Numbered from the stretch's first letter, positions 43,710-54,271 are shown. The stretch: DNA of 64,000 nucleotides from Nothopassalora personata (GCA_033816765.1 CM066288.1:4402001-4466000), one strand, 5' to 3'. Notes: generated from the letters alone by a model not told the origin. Numbers and translations are program-made.

Positions 43710-45718
43710 TGCCCGGCGGCCAGGGAACTGAGGTTGGTGTTGCCTCCGTTGTTGTTACGCGGGCGCGGTGGGCGATAGTCGCCGTCGTAGCCATACATCG
43801 GGCACTCGGTATTGCTGGATAAGTGGGGTCCGGTGCGGCATCGGTAGCACTTGCCCTGCTTCTTCAATTCCTCGCGACCCTCATAGTTGAGCGGTGGGAG
43901 GTCCCGAAGGTGAGCTGGCAAGTCTTCCTTCTTCTTGGTGCCTACGTACTGTGGTGGGCGCTGAACGACGGCGCCGGCAGCACCAGCGGCTGCAGCTGCA
44001 GCTGTGTTGCCCTGGTTCTGGTTGCCGTTGCCGTTGCCGTTCTGGTTGCCTCCTCCATTGCCGCGTGGGCGGTTGTTGTTCTCTTGAGGGTACAGCTGCT
44101 CGGTCTCGTAGAACTGCTCGTCCAGTGCAGTGCACTCTTCGATCACGTCCTGCATGCTGTTCAGACGTCGGTCCACCTCGCGGTCTCCGAAGGTCTTGAT
44201 GTAGTAGCGCTTGTTGAGGCGTGTGCGGAACAGCATCAACTCGGTCTCGTCACTCCAGTCAACCCATGCCCTCAGCTTGGAATAGCGTGCGAAGAATGGG
44301 ACGAAGTTCTCCTTCTGAGCCTGTTTGCAGGTAGTGATGTCCACTGCAGCCTTGGTGGCCTCGTTGCGGACGCCGTACTGTCGAGTCATCCAGTCCAACA
44401 GTTCTTCGCCAGTCATGAACTCGTTGAAAGCCTGGTGCCCGGGGATGGGGATGCGAGGCTTCACAGTCTTCTGCACCTCACCGTCCGTCCATCCATACAG
44501 GAAGCGTAGGGCGTCCTGTTCAGTGCGGAACGTCGCGACTGTCAACTTCAGCAGGATGCTTGTGTACCAGCTGTCATAAGTCGGGTCGTCATCGTTCTTG
44601 AACTTCTTTGGGTCAGGCACACCCTTGCCGATCTTCATGCTGCGGTCGAGGGTGGGGTCGATGTTGATGAGACGCTCCGGCAGGTCCACGAGAGGTGTCT
44701 GCTGCGTGCGGTTGCTGCGACCACCGCCTGACCGCTGCGTGCCTTGTGTGCCTTGGCGCTCATCACGACGTGGTCGGTCATGGTCACGACCACGGCGATC
44801 CCTGTCCTTGTCTCCATTGCCATCGTCATCATCGTCTCCTCCGCCACCTCCTCCTGCTGCCGCCTCACGGTACCGACGCTGGAGCACCTCGAGTGAGGTC
44901 TCGCGGGGTGGTGGTGATCGTGGGCGTGAGCGTGGGCGCGAGCGCGAACGACGTCCTCGTGCCTGGTCCTCTGCTGCTTGCAGACGGACCTTCAGGTCAT
45001 CAACCTCAGCTTGTAATGCCTGGCTCTTCTTCTTCTCCGAGTCGGTGATATCGGCGAACTGCTGACATAGCTCGTTCGCATCCTTGTACTTCTTCTCGAC
45101 AGCCTTGAGTTTGAGGGTGTCGGCGTTCTTATTCTTAAGGTCCTGGGCCATCTTCGCGAGGGCGGTCTGTTCGGTCTTGAGCATCCCGTGGATGCGATCG
45201 TACTCGGCATACAGCGTACGGTACTGCTTGTTCTGAAGTGCATTGGCGCGTTGCATCACATCGAGTTGTTGGCTAGATATGATGGCAGTGTTGAATCCTC
45301 GTAGCACGAAATCGTGGACGGTCTTCGGGTGTTCCTTGGTCAGTGTGGCCAGGTCTTCGGCGGTGATGTTCTGGAAGTCGGCGGCAGCGATGTGTTCGGC
45401 TTCGTCGTGTGAAATGAAGACTGGTGTGTCCTCCTCTTCTCCCACCCTGGGCTCGAAGAGTTCTGTGAAATCAAGCTCACCGTTCTGCTCCCTGTCTTGT
45501 GCTTTGTTCCATGCCTTGTCCAGCTCTTGCTGAAGCGCGACACCGGTGTCAACTGTGACTCGCCGAGTGTCGTCTCCTTGTGTCTGACTGTCGAAACTGG
45601 AGAGGTCGGGGAAAAGAGAGGTGCGCTTGCCTTGTGTCTGTGACTGCTGGGAAGTCATGTTGTTTCCTTCAACGCGGCCTGTTGCTGAGGCCTTTGGTGC
45701 GTTGGTTTCCTTGGGCAT
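43685..45718 (-). CDS. gag: Gag polyprotein of the intact chromovirus
   Basis: 677 aa from ATG 45718. The N-terminal 170 residues are charged and Gln/Thr-rich, followed by coiled coil at about 170-255. An Arg/Ser-Pro-rich and Gly/Asp-rich linker (RSRPRSRPRSPPPRE; GGGGGGDDDDDG) precedes the capsid region at about 350-550 (YDSWYTSILLKLTVATFRTE; FMTGEELLDWMTRQYGV). A zinc knuckle near 630 reads CYRCRTGPHLSSNTEC, CX2CX4HX6C, two residues longer than the standard CX4HX4C spacing. Gag packages the element RNA into virus-like particles. The frameshift heptamer lies in its last eight codons. Confidence 0.92.
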   Translation of the reverse strand: MPKETNAPKASATGRVEGNNMTSQQSQTQGKRTSLFPDLSSFDSQTQGDDTRRVTVDTGVALQQELDKAWNKAQDREQNGELDFTELFEPRVGEEEDTPVFISHDEAEHIAAADFQNITAEDLATLTKEHPKTVHDFVLRGFNTAIISSQQLDVMQRANALQNKQYRTLYAEYDRIHGMLKTEQTALAKMAQDLKNKNADTLKLKAVEKKYKDANELCQQFADITDSEKKKSQALQAEVDDLKVRLQAAEDQARGRRSRSRPRSRPRSPPPRETSLEVLQRRYREAAAGGGGGGDDDDDGNGDKDRDRRGRDHDRPRRDERQGTQGTQRSGGGRSNRTQQTPLVDLPERLINIDPTLDRSMKIGKGVPDPKKFKNDDDPTYDSWYTSILLKLTVATFRTEQDALRFLYGWTDGEVQKTVKPRIPIPGHQAFNEFMTGEELLDWMTRQYGVRNEATKAAVDITTCKQAQKENFVPFFARYSKLRAWVDWSDETELMLFRTRLNKRYYIKTFGDREVDRRLNSMQDVIEECTALDEQFYETEQLYPQENNNRPRGNGGGNQNGNGNGNQNQGNTAAAAAAGAAGAVVQRPPQYVGTKKKEDLPAHLRDLPPLNYEGREELKKQGKCYRCRTGPHLSSNTECPMYGYDGDYRPPRPRNNNGGNTNLSSLAAGQGNGEATA

Positions 45719-45876
45719 CTGTTGCTTAGTGCCTTACCGTGTTCCGTGTTCTGAATCCGTTTGCCTCTGTTGCGATGTTGCGAGTCGCGAGTTCTGTATC
45801 TACGCCGTGCGCGGTTCTGTGAGTCTGTTCCTGTTGTTACGCGTCCCTTACCTGGATCCGCGATCTGGGTAGGGAG

Positions 45877-45887
45877 GTAGAACAAAC
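45877..45887 (-). promoter_or_regulatory. Self-primer binding site of the chromovirus
   Basis: On the minus strand GT plus TTGTTCTAC directly follows the 5' LTR. It is complementary to GTAGAACAA in the LTR (45929-45937), itself about 35 nt downstream of a TATA-like TTTATCTA (45972-45979). There is no TGG start as a tRNA primer would require. Confidence 0.6.
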
Positions 45888-46071
45888 TGTAAGGGCGCGC
45901 GTACCATAGGGTCCGAATGAGATAGTTGTTGTTCTACGAAGCTACGAAAGAGGAGCGCGAGGCGCGGCGGATAGATAAAGCAACGCCAAGCCGCGCTAAC
46001 CCGATGCGGAAGGTCCGAGGTTCCGCCGGGACGACGCATCGTCAGTGAAGGGTCGCGGGCTGCCCGTGACA
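45888..46071 (-). repeat. Chromovirus 5' LTR
   Basis: 184 bp, the same sequence as 38772-38955 by eye. Confidence 0.95.
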
Positions 46072-46089
46072 AAGTAGGAGGTGGGCATT

Positions 46090-46286
46090 TGTAAGGGGTA
46101 GCCTAGTAGCTAACTCCTACATGTAGCCTTACATATAACATACGGTCGCGACCGGCTACTAAGCCGCACGTAATACGCATAAGTACACCTTACGACGCGC
46201 GATGCGTCTTGAACAAAAGGCAAGAATTAGTTCATCTACGACTAGTAGGTCGTAGGCGTGCTATATATTACGACATCCCCTTAATA
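46090..46286 (+). repeat. Element P 5' LTR
   Basis: TGTAAGGGG...CCCCTTAATA (CA end mutated to TA). Followed by GTT and CTAATTCTT (46290-46298), the exact complement of AAGAATTAG at 46222-46230 within the LTR. Confidence 0.85.
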
Positions 46287-46875
46287 GTTCTAATTCTTCT
46301 CTTCGTTACAATCTATACACGCTATAGAGTCCGAACGCGACGATAGTAGCGCTACGCCTACGGCTCCCCTAAGCCCTAGGGCCCAGTAATAAGCGAGGCG
46401 TGTAGCCTTAGTCGTAAGGAGGGATGCCCTTCGGGTAGAGGTTAAGGAGAAGGAGATATAGAGGGAGATTAAACAGTTAGAGATCTTACGGGACGTAAGC
46501 GTGCCGCCGGCGGACCCTTAGGGCGAATCCGGCGGAGAACTATCCCCTACTCCCCCTCCCCCTCCTCTATCTATAGTAACTAACGATAATATCGTAGCTC
46601 GAGGCGCGGTTGCATTGTATACGACACGTTTACGTCTTAAAGAACCTACGCCTTTTAGAGGGGACTCGATTAAGAAAGTACGGGTATTCCTAAGGGAGCT
46701 CTCTCTTATCTTTACCCTCTTAGGCGGCACGTATACGACGAACGAGTTAAAGGTCCTATATAGGGTTATGTACCTAAGCAGAGAGGCAAGTAAGCGATAG
46801 TACGCTAACTATAGCGTCCTTAACCTTAAAGGGTATATATACTAGGACTTTAAGGAGTTCTATCGAGACGTATAC
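46287..46875 (+). pseudogene. Element P gag, 5' fragment
   Basis: Contains the capsid motif LKEPTPFRGDSIKKVRVFLREL near 46,635-46,700, split here for length: LKEPTPFRGDS then IKKVRVFLREL. It ends at the TATAC duplication where copy M enters; the frame resumes at 56,642. The minus-strand ORF at 46518-46730 is a shadow. Confidence 0.8.
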
Positions 46876-47072
46876 TATTAAGGGGATGTCGTAATATATA
46901 GCACGCCTACGACCTACTAGTCGTAGATAAACTAATTCTTGCCTTTTGTTTAAGACGCATCGCGCGTCGTAAGGTGTACTTATACGTGTCACGTACGGCT
47001 TAGTAGCCGGTCGCGACCGTATGTTATATATAAGGCCACATGTAGGGGTTAGCTACTAGGCTACCCCTTACA
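46876..47072 (-). repeat. Element M 3' LTR
   Basis: TATTAAGGGG...CCCCTTACA on the plus strand, 197 bp. Confidence 0.85.
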
Positions 47073-47373
47073 ATTGCCTCCCCTCCCGTGCGAGCTATCC
47101 TTAGCTCGCTAGTTACTACGTAGAGGCTCCTATATACTTCTAGAACTATAGTTGCTATACGGCCTACATACGGGTTACGTACGTGTCGTTATGTAGGTAT
47201 AGGTAAGTAAGGCTTAGTTACTATACCGACGCAGCTAGTTAGGGGCATAAAACTCTAGCCTAACCTAGCCCTTTCTTAGTACGCTCCCTAGCTTATCACC
47301 TTCGCTACACTACTACTACGCGTCCGTACCGTACTATTATCGTAAGCGCCTCGCTAGCATTATTATTATCATT

Positions 47374-48300
47374 ATGTCTACCGTACCCTCCTCGCCGCTA
47401 TTCTCTAGCCGCTCCGCCTCCTCTAGTAGTACTAGTAGCGATAGTACTACTAGCGCCGTAGAAGACGAGCGCCGCTAGGCGGCTCTAGTACGCGACGCCC
47501 CTAGAACGCCTAGTATTCGTAAGCGACTAGTATTACCCTCGCAGCTACTAACGCCCTCGCTAGCTACTAAGCTCTCGTAGAGAATTAACATATATATACG
47601 GTGCCTCCCGTACTTCGTTAGGGGTAAGTCTCTACGCGTGTCGCCTACGATTCGTATACTAACCACTTACTAGACGAGGCCAATAACTGTAATAGTGTTA
47701 CTACCGGCGAGCTCCTAAAGAAGTGTAGCCGCTGTAGGCGCAGTAAACATAGCTACGTGCCTAATACTAGCTACGCTATCGCCTTGCTAGTAAGCCGCCT
47801 ACGCGCCGCGCGGTCCTAGCGCGACTTCCTTACGGCCATAATAGGCTAGGCGCCTATAGACCTCTAGTAGTAGGAGCTAGTAGAGCAGATCCGCCTATGT
47901 GCCTAGCTAGGTAACGACATTAAGGAGGTAAGTCGCTACTTCGCTCGTGCGAGTCGACTACTACTCGCGGGGGAGGGCTCTAGTACGTCCCCTATACTTC
48001 GGCTAATCCTTCCTATAGGCTATTAGGCAGTTTAATGCCTATAAGCATAAGCGTGCTAGGGAGACCCGTATACGTGCCTCCGCCGCCGCCGCTACTACTG
48101 CCGCCGCCCCCGCCGCCGAAGCCCTCGCGCTCTAGTAGGAGTAGAACCGCGCCCTTAATAGGCTGTTCGAACTCGGCCGCGCCGTAAGTCGTATATTCCT
48201 CGCCTACGTATACCCTACTAACCGTAGTCCTAGTTCCTATAGGCGTAGAATATCGACACTACCGCCGCCGACTAGGTATTCTTACCTAAGTTACTACGTA
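47374..48300 (+). pseudogene. Relic antisense ORF in the post-pol region of element M
   Basis: Plus-strand frame, opposite to M's gag-pol, from ATG 47374: MSTVPSSPLFSSRSASSSS, later KKCSRCRRSKHSYVP with a CX2C pair and ALLVSRLRAARS. Long stretches are open with scattered RIP-type stops. The same tract exists in P on the minus strand (about 60,990-61,952). Coding origin is likely but unproven; function unknown. Confidence 0.45.
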
Positions 48301-48807
48301 ACGATAACTAAAGGGCTACTCTTTAGCTTTTGTTTTGTTTATAGTTAAGAAAAGTTTTATTTATGCTCTAGTACTAGTCTTATTTACTTCTCCTTAACGC
48401 CTTATAGTCGGCTACTATACGATCCGTATTCGCGAGGCCCTCCGCCGGTTCCTAGCTATTATACTCCTCTAGCTAGTCCTTCTACTAGACTAGATACTAT
48501 AGCTTACCCTTACGCTTACGCCTATCTAGTACTACCTCTACCTTATACTCTCCGTCCTTATTAGCTAGAGGGGGTACGGGTCTTTCCTTATCGCTACCGA
48601 TATACGGCTCGAGGATGTTACGGATCGGTCTGGGGAAGCCCGTAGCCAACCAATCGATGCCAGCAGACCAGCGGATGCACCCGATATGCAGAGTGCTCTC
48701 AGTGCTCTCGGGTGCTCTCTCGAGAGAGCAGAGAGAGCAGAGAGAGCAGGAAAGATCACGCCAAGACACGGCACTATATAGACGACGCTCTTTTGCAAGT
48801 AGATAGG

Positions 48808-49141
48808 TGTTAGGAACCGCTGTACGTTATCCCAACTGGGCTTGGATCTTTGCAGTGATGTCTCTGACTCGTTGAGAAGGTAGTGGTCCCAAACAGTATA
48901 TGGTGTATACTTGAAATGAGTTGAGCACGAAGCTCCTATCTACTCGCTAAGGAGCGTCGTCTATATAGTGCCATGTCTTGGCGTCGTGTTCGACCGTTCG
49001 ACCAGGTCGACCGGTCGTCCGGTCGTCTGGTCGTCTGGTCGTCCGGACTCACGTGACCTCTGACGTGTCCCCCACGGGCCCACACCGTCATTGGTTCTCC
49101 GGTGCTGGATTCCTTCTACCTCGTAGAACTGATCCGTAACA
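48808..49141 (-). repeat. Gag-only element 3' LTR
   Basis: 334 bp, TGTTAGGAACC...GATCCGTAACA on the plus strand. Palindromic CTATATAG at 48961-48968, and a run of diverged GGTCGTCTG 9-mers at about 49,010-49,050. Confidence 0.95.
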
Positions 49142-49214
49142 CCATCCCCCTCCCTAGGTGAACTCGTCCCCGAGTTTCCTTTCCTGTGAGTACTTCCTTC
49201 CTCCGATACACGCC

Positions 49215-49817
49215 ATGCCATCCCTAACTCGTCAAGAACGCCGCGATCGCCAATCCGACCGAATCAAACTCAAAGGCATCGAGATGCCCAAGCCCTGCAC
49301 TGGTTGTCGTAACGCGAAAGTGCCCCAGGGCGAGGAACGGCCCAAGTGCATCGTCGACGTCCGTCACGGCCAGTGTTCCGAGTGCGCCCGCAAGGGTTAC
49401 GTCACGTGTGACGTGTCCGTTTCCTGGACCGAGTGGGAGCGGCTGCGTGACCAGCGTCGCCAGCTGAAACGAAAACTGGAGGAGGCAGAAGAGCTCGCGA
49501 CCGAGGCTCGTTCTGCGCTCATCGAGCGAGAGGCGAAGGTCCACCGCCTCCGGAAACAGCTGCGCCTCGCCGAAGACCGTGAGGACGAAGCCATCCGGGC
49601 GGACCTGTCGGCGCTCCGCGAAGTGCCCGTCCCGCCGTCCTCTCCGTCGCCCTCCGATTTTCTGTTGGAGCCTGACCTGTCTTCCCTGGGCGAGTCTCTG
49701 GAGCTGCCTCCCCTAACGTGGGCGGAGTTTTCCGAGATGCCCGACTTCTTCGTGGATCCCTCCAGCGTTGGTTGTTCCGCGTCGGCTGGGGACAATCCGA
49801 CCGTTGAAGCTTCGTAG
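49215..49817 (+). CDS. Antisense ORF of the gag-only element: six-Cys plus coiled-coil protein
   Basis: 200 aa from ATG 49215, transcribed opposite to gag and ending about 100 bp from gag's stop, tail to tail. Residues 28-68 hold six cysteines spaced CX2C-X13-C-X8-CX2C-X7-C (CTGC, KCIVDV, CSECARKG, TCD), a likely metal-binding fold reminiscent of fungal Zn-cluster proteins. Residues about 75-135 are a strong coiled coil (WERLRDQRRQLKRKLEEAEE). The C-terminus is Ser/Pro/acidic, like an activation domain. To my knowledge similar Cys-rich/coiled-coil hypothetical proteins are abundant in Pezizomycotina annotations; finding one inside LTR boundaries explains such abundance. Function unknown; a regulator of the element or host is inference. 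Confidence 0.8.
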   Translation: MPSLTRQERRDRQSDRIKLKGIEMPKPCTGCRNAKVPQGEERPKCIVDVRHGQCSECARKGYVTCDVSVSWTEWERLRDQRRQLKRKLEEAEELATEARSALIEREAKVHRLRKQLRLAEDREDEAIRADLSALREVPVPPSSPSPSDFLLEPDLSSLGESLELPPLTWAEFSEMPDFFVDPSSVGCSASAGDNPTVEAS

Positions 49818-49919
49818 GTTTATCCGAATCGTGTTATCCTATGTTGTGGTTTGACTTCTTTTCCTAGGTCATCAAATCAAGAAGCCGCTGTTTGATGCCT
49901 TGTCGTCAGGTTGTTTCTG

Positions 49920-50912
49920 CTAAGCAGATTTCGAGAAGAAGTTCTCGCATTCCTGGTATGTCTTCTCTTCGCGAGTCATTGCGTTAAACTCGCGGCTAAC
50001 CATGTTTCTCTTCTTGCAGTTTCTTGCAAAGTGGCCTTTCTCGCCACACTCGTAGCAGGTGGAACCTTTGCTCTTCAGCCCCCTTCCTAGCCTACGTTCC
50101 GTTACGTCCAATTCCATTGGGTCTCCGTAACTATTAGGGTCCTGACTTCTGGCCTTGAAGCCCCCTCTTCCGCCCGCGGCGGGTCTCTGGTATCCAGGCT
50201 GTACGAATCGGTCGTACCTCAAATCCTGGAGCCTTTCGTCGATCTCCTTTGCTGCCTTGATCATCGCCCCTAGCGTAACGACGCTGGCGTTTCGGGATAG
50301 TTCGGCTTTGACGTTGTCTTTCAGCCCGAGGTAGAACTGCGATCGCAAAGCTGCGTCGTTCCATTCCAGGTCGGCGGCATATCCTTGGAATTCTGAGGCG
50401 TACAGCGCTACAGAAGTAGTCTGTCGAAGTTGTCGGATATGTCGGTCGGCGTATACCTCCTCATTTGGTATCCCGTATAGATCATCGAGTTTCGTCTCAA
50501 ACTCGTCGTAGTCGTGGAAAATTTTTCGAGTTTCCGTCTTCGGTGTTTCTCCCTCGCCCTGGTTGTGAAGCCAGTCCTTGAGGTATGGTCGGAATCCTCT
50601 AGCTGCTTTTCCTCGTAGGAAGGATGCGGCGTACAAGACTTTAGAAGCCTCGCCTTGAAACTGGTGTGCGTTGAAGTGAAGGTACAACTGAACCTGCAGT
50701 TGAAAAGCCTCCAGTTTGTCCTTGGTCCCGTCGAACGTCTCCGGCGTAGACACCTTAGGTGCACGGTGGTGGTCCAATGGGTTCAGCATACCCATAGGAG
50801 TGTTGTTGTTCTTGCTGCTTCCTGTAATCGACATTTCGCTCATTCGTTCCGTGATGCCAGTTGACTGTGGCTGTTGTCGTGACGGACTCCGGGTAGCGTC
50901 TCTCCCAGACAT
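49920..50912 (-). CDS. gag: Gag of the gag-only element
   Basis: 330 aa from ATG 50912, 33 nt after the 5' LTR. Residues about 50-220 form the retrotransposon gag/capsid region (VSTPETFDGTKDKLEAFQLQ, ASFLRGKAARGFRPYLKDWL, YASEFQGYAADLEWNDAAL). A basic Gly/Arg linker follows, then a standard zinc knuckle CYECGEKGHFARNC (CX2CX4HX4C) at about 286-299. The frame is intact with no RIP stops. It presumably assembles particles or co-assembles with a helper element's gag-pol. Confidence 0.93.
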   Translation of the reverse strand: MSGRDATRSPSRQQPQSTGITERMSEMSITGSSKNNNTPMGMLNPLDHHRAPKVSTPETFDGTKDKLEAFQLQVQLYLHFNAHQFQGEASKVLYAASFLRGKAARGFRPYLKDWLHNQGEGETPKTETRKIFHDYDEFETKLDDLYGIPNEEVYADRHIRQLRQTTSVALYASEFQGYAADLEWNDAALRSQFYLGLKDNVKAELSRNASVVTLGAMIKAAKEIDERLQDLRYDRFVQPGYQRPAAGGRGGFKARSQDPNSYGDPMELDVTERRLGRGLKSKGSTCYECGEKGHFARNCKKRNMVSREFNAMTREEKTYQECENFFSKSA

Positions 50913-50933
50913 ATGCAAAGTGCCCTGGTGGTG

Positions 50934-50941
50934 GTGCTCAA
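50934..50941 (-). promoter_or_regulatory. Self-primer binding site of the gag-only element
   Basis: Minus strand ACT plus TTGAGCAC follows the 5' LTR. It is complementary to GTGCTCAA in the LTR (51058-51065), which lies about 33 nt downstream of the CTATATAG box (51098-51105), where transcription should begin. Confidence 0.65.
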
Positions 50942-50944
50942 AGT

Positions 50945-51278
50945 TGTTAGGAACCGCTGTACGTTATCCCAACTGGGCTTGGATCTTTGCAGTGATGTCT
51001 CTGACTCGTTGAGAAGGTAGTGGTCCCAAACAGTATATGGTGTATACTTGAAATGAGTTGAGCACGAAGCTCCTATCTACTCGCTAAGGAGCGTCGTCTA
51101 TATAGTGCCATGTCTTGGCGTCGTGTTCGACCGTTCGACCAGGTCGACCGGTCGTCCGGTCGTCTGGTCGTCTGGTCGTCCGGACTCACGTGACCTCTGA
51201 CGTGTCCCCCACGGGCCCACACCGTCATTGGTTCTCCGGTGCTGGATTCCTTCTACCTCGTAGAACTGATCCGTAACA
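50945..51278 (-). repeat. Gag-only element 5' LTR
   Basis: 334 bp, identical by eye to 48808-49141. TATA-like palindrome CTATATAG at 51098-51105. Confidence 0.95.
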
Positions 51279-54271
51279 ATAGGAGCCTCGTGCTCAACTC
51301 ATTTTAAGTATACACCATATACTGTTTGGAACCACTACCTTCATAACTGATTGAGACATCCCTGCAAAGATCCAAGCCCGAGTTGTGATAACGTACAGCG
51401 GTTCCTAACAGAGGAGAGAGATATAGAAGACGTTATAGAGCCTTAAGTCGGCTAGTAGCGCTAGGCGGTACGCCTACGAACCGATAGCGTCCGTAATGCG
51501 GTATAGGCTAATAAACTTTGGACCTATCTTCTTCTTTAGTACTGCTAACTTAAGGTTCTTCGTTAATAATAGGACTAAGTTACCTACGCGGTAGGTCTTA
51601 GCTTAGTAGGTCTTATTATAGTAGCGAGCCTAGCTTTCTACTGCAGCCTTCTATCGCTCCTCGAGTATAGCGCGTAGTTTTCGTATACGACTCGTAGCTG
51701 TTACCGCTACTAGTACTTCCCCCCCCTAGGTCTCGTCTCGAGATCTAGTTAGTGTAGGGGCAATCTTAGGTTACTAACCGTGCGCTATTTCGAACGGACT
51801 TATCCGTAGTATTAGGTAGATACTGTTATTAGCTACGAATTTAGTAACTGTAAGCTACTTAGCCCACTTAGTTTAATTATTACTATAGTAATAACGAAGG
51901 TATTGTTCGAGGGTTTAGTTTGCCCTCTTAGTTTAGCCGTTAGTCTAAGGGTAAAAGGCCGTAGATAGCTTACGCTTTACACGCGCCTCGAAGTAGAAGT
52001 TACTCTAAAACTAACTAGTAAAGACCGGACCTCGGTCGCTTACTATGCCTAACGGGACACTATAGTGTCGTACGACTTCGTCTCGTAGGAGCCTCGTAAG
52101 CTCTACGGCTATGTAAGTCTTCGTCGTCGGGATGTATAAGCTCATTTTTAAGTAGCGATCGACTATTACTAGGATCGCATTATACACGCAACCGGCTCGC
52201 GTACTTAGAGGTAGGTCCGTAATAAAATCTATAGTAATTTCCTACTACGGTCGCTCCGGTCTAGGAAGCGGTTATAGCTCGCCGTAGGGTCGATAGCGCC
52301 TCGCCTTCGAACCCTAGTAGGTTCTATAGGCTTAGACGTATTGTTTTACGTCCGTACTAAGTAAGTCCTACTAATAATTACGTCGTAATAGCTCTTTAGT
52401 CTTAGTCCTTCTAAAGTGATCCGCGAGGACGTCGTCGTAGTGTATACGAATTAGATGCGACCTAATTACGTAATCCCTAGGTACTACGATCGCGTCTCCG
52501 TAGTATATAAGGTTATCCTTTATATACTATCCCTTAGCGTCCCTCGCGCTTAGCGCCTACGCTAAGCATACGATATACTAGTCGTCTTACTACTACGCGA
52601 TCTTTATTAAGAGTAGGATTAACTTACCCGTCGAGCTATAAGCTTAACCCTATATTACTATAGCGCATACTACTACTAGTAAAGACGGCTTGTCTTAATA
52701 GGGAAGGTTACCTCTCCGCACTACTATCGCCGCGCCTATATCGCCCTACATCGCCTCGTAGGTAGTAAGCACGCGCTTTACCGTCGGCTCGCTTGTCCCT
52801 TCTAGAGACTCCTTCTAGAAAGATAGCTTACTTTATAAGGTAGGTAGCAAGTTCGAAGTTTATTACGTTATAGCTACGTAGTTACTACGTCTCGAAGGCG
52901 CGTCGGCTAGGTTAGTCTTACCCGGCCGATACTCTACTATAAAATTAAAAGACTATAGGAACGTAGCCTATTGAGCTTACCGCCTATTTAGCTACTTTAC
53001 TATTATAAAGCCCTATAGGTTAGCGTAGTCGACTAGCACTTGCACCGTATACGTAGCGCCCTCTAAGTATAGCCTCTAATGCTTAAAAGCCTTAACTACT
53101 ACAAGTAGCTCCTAATCGTACGTCTCGTAGTTGCACTTAGCTAGTATTATCTTACGTAAATAGAACGCAATAGGATGCTACTTAGTACTAAACAATTAGG
53201 ATATAATACCTACGATCGCGAAACCTAAGGCATCCGTCTCGACTCGCGTGCGTAGCGTAGGATCGAAGTGCCTAAGTATTAGTACACCTAAGAATCCGGC
53301 CTTAAGCTATCGAAACGCCTACTCTTCGCTTAAGGTCTACGTAAGAGGGCCGTGCTTCTTACCGTCCTTAGATCCCTTTAGTAGGTCCGTTAGGGGCTTA
53401 TAGACCCTTAAGTATCCTTCTATAAAACGCCGGTAGAAGTTATAAAACCTAAGGAAGGACTAGACCTTATAAAAGGTCGTAGGTGTAGGCTATTCCTCGA
53501 TAGCGGCTACCCTACTCCTATCTATCGACACGCCTACGGCGCTTACGATAAACCTAAGGAACTCTATACTCTCCTAGAAGAAGTGACACTTCTTAGGGTT
53601 TACGAACAGGGTAAACTTTCGTAGCCTCTCTAGTACCGCGCGTACGGCTCGCACGTATGCCTTACGCGTCTCGCTATAGATAAGGATATTATCTAGGTAG
53701 ACTACGTAAATGTTATTAACTAAGCCGGTTAGCGCCTTATTAATATACCCTTAAAAGGTTGCCGGTACGTTAGTTAACCCGAACGGCATTACTAGGTACT
53801 CGTAGTGTCCGTATCGCGTACGAAACGTAGTCTTCTACTTATCGCCTCGCTTAATAGGGATACGATAGTAGGCGTCCTTTAAATCGATTGTAGTAAAGAA
53901 CCTAGAACCTAATAGCCTATCTAGCGTCTCGCTAATTAGGGGCAGGGGGTATCGGTTCTTTACTATAATCTCATTTAGGCCTCTATAATTAACATAGAGC
54001 CTAAGAGTACTATGCTTCTTTAGTACGAATAGGATAGGCGCACCCGCCTCGCTTACGGACCGCCTAATCTACCCCTTCTCTATTGCTTACGTAAGGTACT
54101 CCTTTAAGGCCTCTAACTTAGTTAAGGACTAGTAGTACAGCGGCTTAAAAGGGGTTTCTTTCCTTTAACGAGATCAATCATATACTTAACCCCGTCGGGC
54201 ATCTTACGCTTCGCCTACTTATTAGGTACGTATATATCTCGGAAGTCTATAAATTCTTTAGGCTACGAGGG

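Larger units (their letters stand above)
38772..46071 (-). mobile_element. Intact Ty3/Gypsy chromovirus, minus orientation
   Basis: 7,300 bp, flanked by the 5-bp duplication AAGTA (38767-38771 and 46072-46076). The 184-bp LTRs look identical by eye. Gag (677 aa) and pol (1,600 aa) are both fully open. A polypurine tract (GAGAGGGGGGTA on the minus strand) abuts the 3' LTR at 38,956. A self-primer site follows the 5' LTR. It carries none of the RIP damage seen in every neighbouring element except the gag-only one, so it inserted late and is potentially mobile. Confidence 0.95.
48808..51278 (-). mobile_element. Intact gag-only LTR retrotransposon with antisense ORF (TR-GAG type)
   Basis: 2,471 bp, duplication ATAGG (48803-48807 and 51279-51283), two 334-bp LTRs identical by eye. 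It encodes gag on the minus strand and a convergent ORF on the plus strand, and has no protease, RT or integrase, so it must borrow pol. The polypurine tract (AGGGAGGGGGATGG on the minus strand) touches the 3' LTR, confirming orientation. There is no RIP damage although it lies in RIP-mutated DNA. Confidence 0.92.
48616..51410 (-). repeat. Solo LTR A, split by the gag-only element
   Basis: TGTTACGGATC...TTCCTAACA with duplication GAGGA (48611-48615 and 51411-51415). Halves 48616-48807 and 51284-51410, about 319 bp in total. Ends match the gag-only element's LTR, but the middle instead holds an AGAGAGCAG simple repeat. No internal region remains, so the element was lost by LTR recombination. 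Confidence 0.85.
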
